From IMG/VR virus record IMGVR_UViG_3300030110_002022, positions 1-52,766 of that record: a DNA stretch of 52,766 bases; one strand, 5' to 3'. The position numbers were made by a program, and so were the translations under genes. The stretch is from a virus. Below the pieces are notes generated by a model. The model was not told the DNA's origin. It worked only from the letters and a program-made list of their open reading frames with translations, and ran no database searches. Positions 50,167-52,766 of the stretch are shown one piece after another (within the stretch, counting starts at the first letter, position 1; every line of letters begins with the position of its first letter).

Positions 50167-52033
50167 TTTGCAGTTAGTTTTTAATTTAAAGAAGAATATA
50201 TGGTCTGCGCCAGTAGAATATAAAGATTTAAGTGGTGCAAAAGAGATAGCTATAGATTTAGAAACTAGAGATGATGGGATAAACGAAGGTCTGGGAGCTG
50301 GTTGGGCTATGGGTAAAGGAAAGATAGTTGGTTTTGCAGTTGCTACTGAGGGTTGGGAAGGTTATTACCCTATGGAACATTTTGGTGGGGGTAATTTAAT
50401 TAAAGAACAAGTATTAAAATACATGCAAGATGTGTGTGCACTACCTTGTCGTAAGATATTTCATAATGCACAATATGATGTTGGTTGGTTAAGAGCATAT
50501 GGTATTGAAGTTAAAGGAGAGATCGTTGATACAATGATTGCAGGTGCTTTAATTGATGAGAATAGATACACTTATAGATTAAATGCTTTAGCTAAAGATT
50601 ATCTTGGTGAGATGAAATCAGAAACAGATCTAAATGAAGCTGCAAAAATGTTTGGTGTAGATCCTAAAGCTGAGATGTGGAAGTTGCCAGCTGAACATGT
50701 TGGACATTACGCTGAACAAGACGCACGACTCACGTATCTTTTATGGCAACAATTTAAACACATTTTGAACAAAGAGAGTTTAGAAACAGTTTGGGAGTTG
50801 GAAAGAGATTTATTGCCTATACTTATTGACATGAGATTCAGAGGTGTAAGAGTTGATTCTGAAAAAGCTCACGGCTTACAAAAAGACTTTGTTGATAGAG
50901 AAAAAAATTTATTGCACAAAATAAAAAATTTAGTTGGAAAAGATATTGACATATGGGCAGCACGTCAGATTGCTTGGGCTTTTGATAAATTAAAGATAGA
51001 ATATCCAAGAACAGAAAAATCAGGTGAACCAAGTTTTACTCAAAATTGGTTATCTAATAATGAACACGAGTTTAGTAAATATATAGTTCAAGCAAGAGAG
51101 ATTAATAAATTTCACAACACATTTATATCAAGTATATTAAAGTACGAACACAATGGTCGTATTCACGGAGAGATTAATCAATTAAGATCAGATAATGGTG
51201 GGACTGTATCTGGCAGATTGTCTATGTCGAATCCAAACTTACAACAATTACCAGCAAGGAGTAAAGAGTTTGGACCATTGATAAGAGGTTTGTTTTTACC
51301 TGAACAAGGTTGCAAGTGGGGAAGTTTTGATTACTCTCAGCAAGAGCCTAGACTGGTGGTACATTATGCAAGTAGTATCGGTGAAGGGTACGAAGGTAGC
51401 CAGGAACTTGTTGAAGCTTATGCAAATGCAGATGCTGACTTTCATCAGACTGTAGCTGACATATGTGGTATTGGTCGTAAACAAGCTAAGACCATCGGGC
51501 TTGGTTTAATGTATGGTATGGGTAAACATAAATTATCTACTATGCTTGGTTTAGAATATGAAGATGCTGTTGCTTTAATTAATAAATACAATAATAAAGT
51601 TCCTTTTGTAAAACAGTTGTCTGATAGATGTATGCGTAAAGCAAATGAGTCTGGTGCCATTAGAACTAAGAAAGGTCGTAAGTGTCGTTTTAATATGTGG
51701 GAGCCAAAAGATTTTGGAGTATATACACCTGAAAAATTTGATAATGCAGTAGCTAAATATGGCAGAAATAATATCAAGCGTTGTTATACTTATAAAGCGT
51801 TGAACAGGTTAATACAGGGAAGTGCAGCCGATCAAACGAAAGCAGCAATTGTCGCTTGTAAAGAAAAGTTAGGTGAGGTTCCAATTTTACAAATACATGA
51901 TGAACTATGTTTTAATGTAAAAGAAGATAAGCAGATTAAAGAAATAAGTTCTGTCATGGAAAACTGTATGGATCTTAATGTTCCAAGTGTTGTCGATGTA
52001 GCTCTTGGTAAAAACTTTGGTGAAGCTACTTAA
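50159..52033 (+). CDS. polA: DNA polymerase I family (PolA) with 3'-5' exonuclease
   Basis: Replicates phage DNA. ATG 50159 follows AGGGGG; an in-frame TTG at 50132 is less likely. Exonuclease: AIDLETRDDG (Asp33, Glu35), FHNAQYDVGWL, and HYAEQDARLT (Tyr184, Asp188). Polymerase: SFDYSQQEPRL (motif A, Asp391), RKQAKTIGLGLMYG (motif B), and LQIHDELCF (motif C, Asp581, Glu582). The residue matching E. coli Phe762 is Leu448. No 5' nuclease domain. 624 aa is typical of phage family A enzymes. Confidence 0.95.
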   Translation: MSNLQLVFNLKKNIWSAPVEYKDLSGAKEIAIDLETRDDGINEGLGAGWAMGKGKIVGFAVATEGWEGYYPMEHFGGGNLIKEQVLKYMQDVCALPCRKIFHNAQYDVGWLRAYGIEVKGEIVDTMIAGALIDENRYTYRLNALAKDYLGEMKSETDLNEAAKMFGVDPKAEMWKLPAEHVGHYAEQDARLTYLLWQQFKHILNKESLETVWELERDLLPILIDMRFRGVRVDSEKAHGLQKDFVDREKNLLHKIKNLVGKDIDIWAARQIAWAFDKLKIEYPRTEKSGEPSFTQNWLSNNEHEFSKYIVQAREINKFHNTFISSILKYEHNGRIHGEINQLRSDNGGTVSGRLSMSNPNLQQLPARSKEFGPLIRGLFLPEQGCKWGSFDYSQQEPRLVVHYASSIGEGYEGSQELVEAYANADADFHQTVADICGIGRKQAKTIGLGLMYGMGKHKLSTMLGLEYEDAVALINKYNNKVPFVKQLSDRCMRKANESGAIRTKKGRKCRFNMWEPKDFGVYTPEKFDNAVAKYGRNNIKRCYTYKALNRLIQGSAADQTKAAIVACKEKLGEVPILQIHDELCFNVKEDKQIKEISSVMENCMDLNVPSVVDVALGKNFGEAT

Positions 52034-52208
52034 TATAATTATGGTAGCGTTTTTTCATTTCTTCTTGGTCATGTACTATAATTTTTTTCTTTAAATTATT
52101 TATAGCTCGATCTATATACACCATCTCATTAGTATATACACCATGTTGTTTGTACATGTTAGCCCACAAATGTTCTAACTCTACCTTTGCATTTAATAAT
52201 TCAGTCAT
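52026..52208 (-). CDS. Small minus-strand protein (60 aa)
   Basis: On the minus strand AAGAGG lies 6 nt before the ATG, so the gene is likely real. The product MTELLNAKVELEHLWANMYK continues as a charged helix with KKKIIVHDQEEMKKRYHNYI. It converges with the polymerase gene, overlapping its stop by 8 nt. Together with the SNF2 gene it is one of only two genes on this strand. Confidence 0.6.
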   Translation of the reverse strand: MTELLNAKVELEHLWANMYKQHGVYTNEMVYIDRAINNLKKKIIVHDQEEMKKRYHNYIK

Positions 52209-52261
52209 AACAACCTCTTACCTATAAATTAGGTTAATTACCCTTATATGTCAATAACCCC

Positions 52262-52290
52262 TTGTATTATCCGATAAAATACCCTATATT
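52262..52290 (+). promoter_or_regulatory. Early promoter P4 with embedded palindrome
   Basis: TTGTAT (52262-52267), 17-bp spacer, TATATT (52285-52290). TTATCCGATAAA is at 52267-52278. Same design as P1-P3 at the left end of the window. Confidence 0.75.
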
Positions 52291-52296
52291 ATAAGT

Positions 52297-52383
52297 ATGT
52301 ATATTTTTAGGTGGGATAGACTTACTGTTTATAAAAAAAACAATGCGAATCCTATTAACCAAAGCTCTAGTGTAGGTCAGTAA
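52297..52383 (+). CDS. Possible leaderless short peptide (28 aa)
   Basis: ATG 52297 lies 7 nt after the P4 -10, where transcription should begin, and no ribosome site is possible. The frame MYIFRWDRLTVYKKNNANPI continues NQSSSVGQ. It could be a leader peptide, or just a chance frame. Confidence 0.2.
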   Translation: MYIFRWDRLTVYKKNNANPINQSSSVGQ

Positions 52384-52469
52384 CTTTGGGAATACATGCT
52401 CAGTGGGCAGGACTTTTTTTTAACATACTAAAGGCACAACTGCCCACATAACATAACGGAGAAAGAAAC

Positions 52470-52733
52470 ATGAAACAGAAAAGAAAAATAAGATCATTTA
52501 AAAACTCAGACTGGCTGATGATAACACCACAACATGTAAAGTTACACATCATGAGAATAACAACTTCTTACTGGTATAATCCTAAAAACAAGATTACAAT
52601 CAGAATACCATTGGAGGAAACACATCACATCATGATTGGTAAACATGGTTACAAAGCAGCTGATGAATTATTAATGACAGAAGAGTCTAAGAAAAAGAAC
52701 TGGTCTCTACTAAAACCATTAAAGGTGGCGTAA
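52470..52733 (+). CDS. Early protein of unknown function (87 aa)
   Basis: Leader AACGGAGAAAGAAAC precedes the ATG, as in the left-end early genes. Basic protein with WLMITPQHVKLHIMRITTSY and IRIPLEETHHIMIGKHGYKA; several His residues but no clear zinc site. No family recognised. The next frame starts in its stop (TAATG). Confidence 0.65.
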   Translation: MKQKRKIRSFKNSDWLMITPQHVKLHIMRITTSYWYNPKNKITIRIPLEETHHIMIGKHGYKAADELLMTEESKKKNWSLLKPLKVA

Positions 52734-52766
52734 TGAGTAAAGTATTTGAACATTATTTAGAAGAAG
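52733..52766 (+). CDS. Partial gene at the right edge
   Basis: ATG 52733 overlaps the previous stop. Eleven codons are visible (MSKVFEHYLEE) before the window ends. If the ends join, the frame would continue through the left edge and stop at 63-65, giving a 32-residue protein that runs across promoter P1. This is one of the hints that the sequence may be circular, but a short frame like this is weak proof. Confidence 0.4.
   Translation, partial: MSKVFEHYLEE

Larger units (their letters stand above)
52209..52469. other. Intergenic control region at the right end
   Basis: This 261-nt gap separates the minus-strand gene from the gene at 52470. It contains promoter P4 (52262-52290), a possible 28-codon frame at 52297-52383 whose ATG lies where transcription should begin, and an inverted repeat GTGGGCAG (52403-52410) / CTGCCCAC (52440-52447) enclosing a T8 tract. 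The leader ends with the shared AACGGAG. The repeat could fold in the mRNA leader and affect expression of the 52470 gene. Confidence 0.55.

Noticed and set aside
1-52766. Lysogeny module
   Set aside because: No integrase, excisionase, or recognisable CI/Cro-type repressor in any frame; the palindrome alone is not evidence of lysogeny.

Overview
The window looks like the genome, or nearly the whole genome, of a virulent tailed phage with podovirus architecture. Base composition is AT-rich, genes are tightly packed with many ATGA/TAATG overlaps, and almost every gene is on the plus strand. Recognisable parts are a large terminase, a P22-type portal, a probable major capsid protein, gp4-like and tail-tubular-A-like connectors, a stabilisation-type tail protein, very large internal virion proteins, a 3-TM holin, an M15 peptidase and a family A DNA polymerase. 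No integrase, repressor, tRNA or RNA polymerase was recognised. Low GC, the GTA-type holin and several basic protein families I remember from marine phage genomes suggest a marine bacterial host, perhaps an alphaproteobacterium; that is inference.

Layout. 1-2.7 kb: small early genes of unknown function, each transcription unit preceded by a promoter carrying the palindrome TTATCCGATAA and a leader with AACGGAG. The intergenic spaces hold GC-rich islands of TTCCCG repeats and hairpins. 2.7-14.97 kb: terminase, a 993-residue protein, portal, methyltransferase, holin, GroES, scaffold candidate, decoration candidate and capsid, with terminators at about 13.37 and 15.0 kb. 15.1-19.5 kb: two small structural candidates, then a run of lysine/arginine-rich proteins and the lytic peptidase. 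19.5-28.5 kb: connectors, fibres (one with a cupredoxin-like domain), a tail chaperone and the stabilisation protein. 28.5-31.0 kb: a 2-oxoglutarate oxygenase and two glycosyltransferases. 31.0-40.6 kb: internal virion (ejection) proteins and membrane proteins. 40.7-52.0 kb: replication and nucleotide module (PD-(D/E)XK nuclease, SNF2 helicase on the minus strand, SSB-like protein, AEP primase, UvrD-like helicase, three more 2OG oxygenases, DUF3310 protein, PolA). 52.0-52.77 kb: a small minus-strand gene and another early promoter of the same class as those at the left end.

How it fits together. The same promoter/operator motif at both ends suggests that one early region is split by the window boundaries, as expected if the sequence is circular or circularly permuted. 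Early proteins would be made from these promoters. Replication would use primase, helicases, SSB-like protein and PolA. Late genes build the head, ejection core and tail, and holin plus M15 peptidase lyse the cell. The best leads for something new are the palindrome-promoter regulon with its TTCCCG islands, the complete copper-ligand set in a tail protein, the four 2OG oxygenases, and short motifs shared between distant basic proteins.
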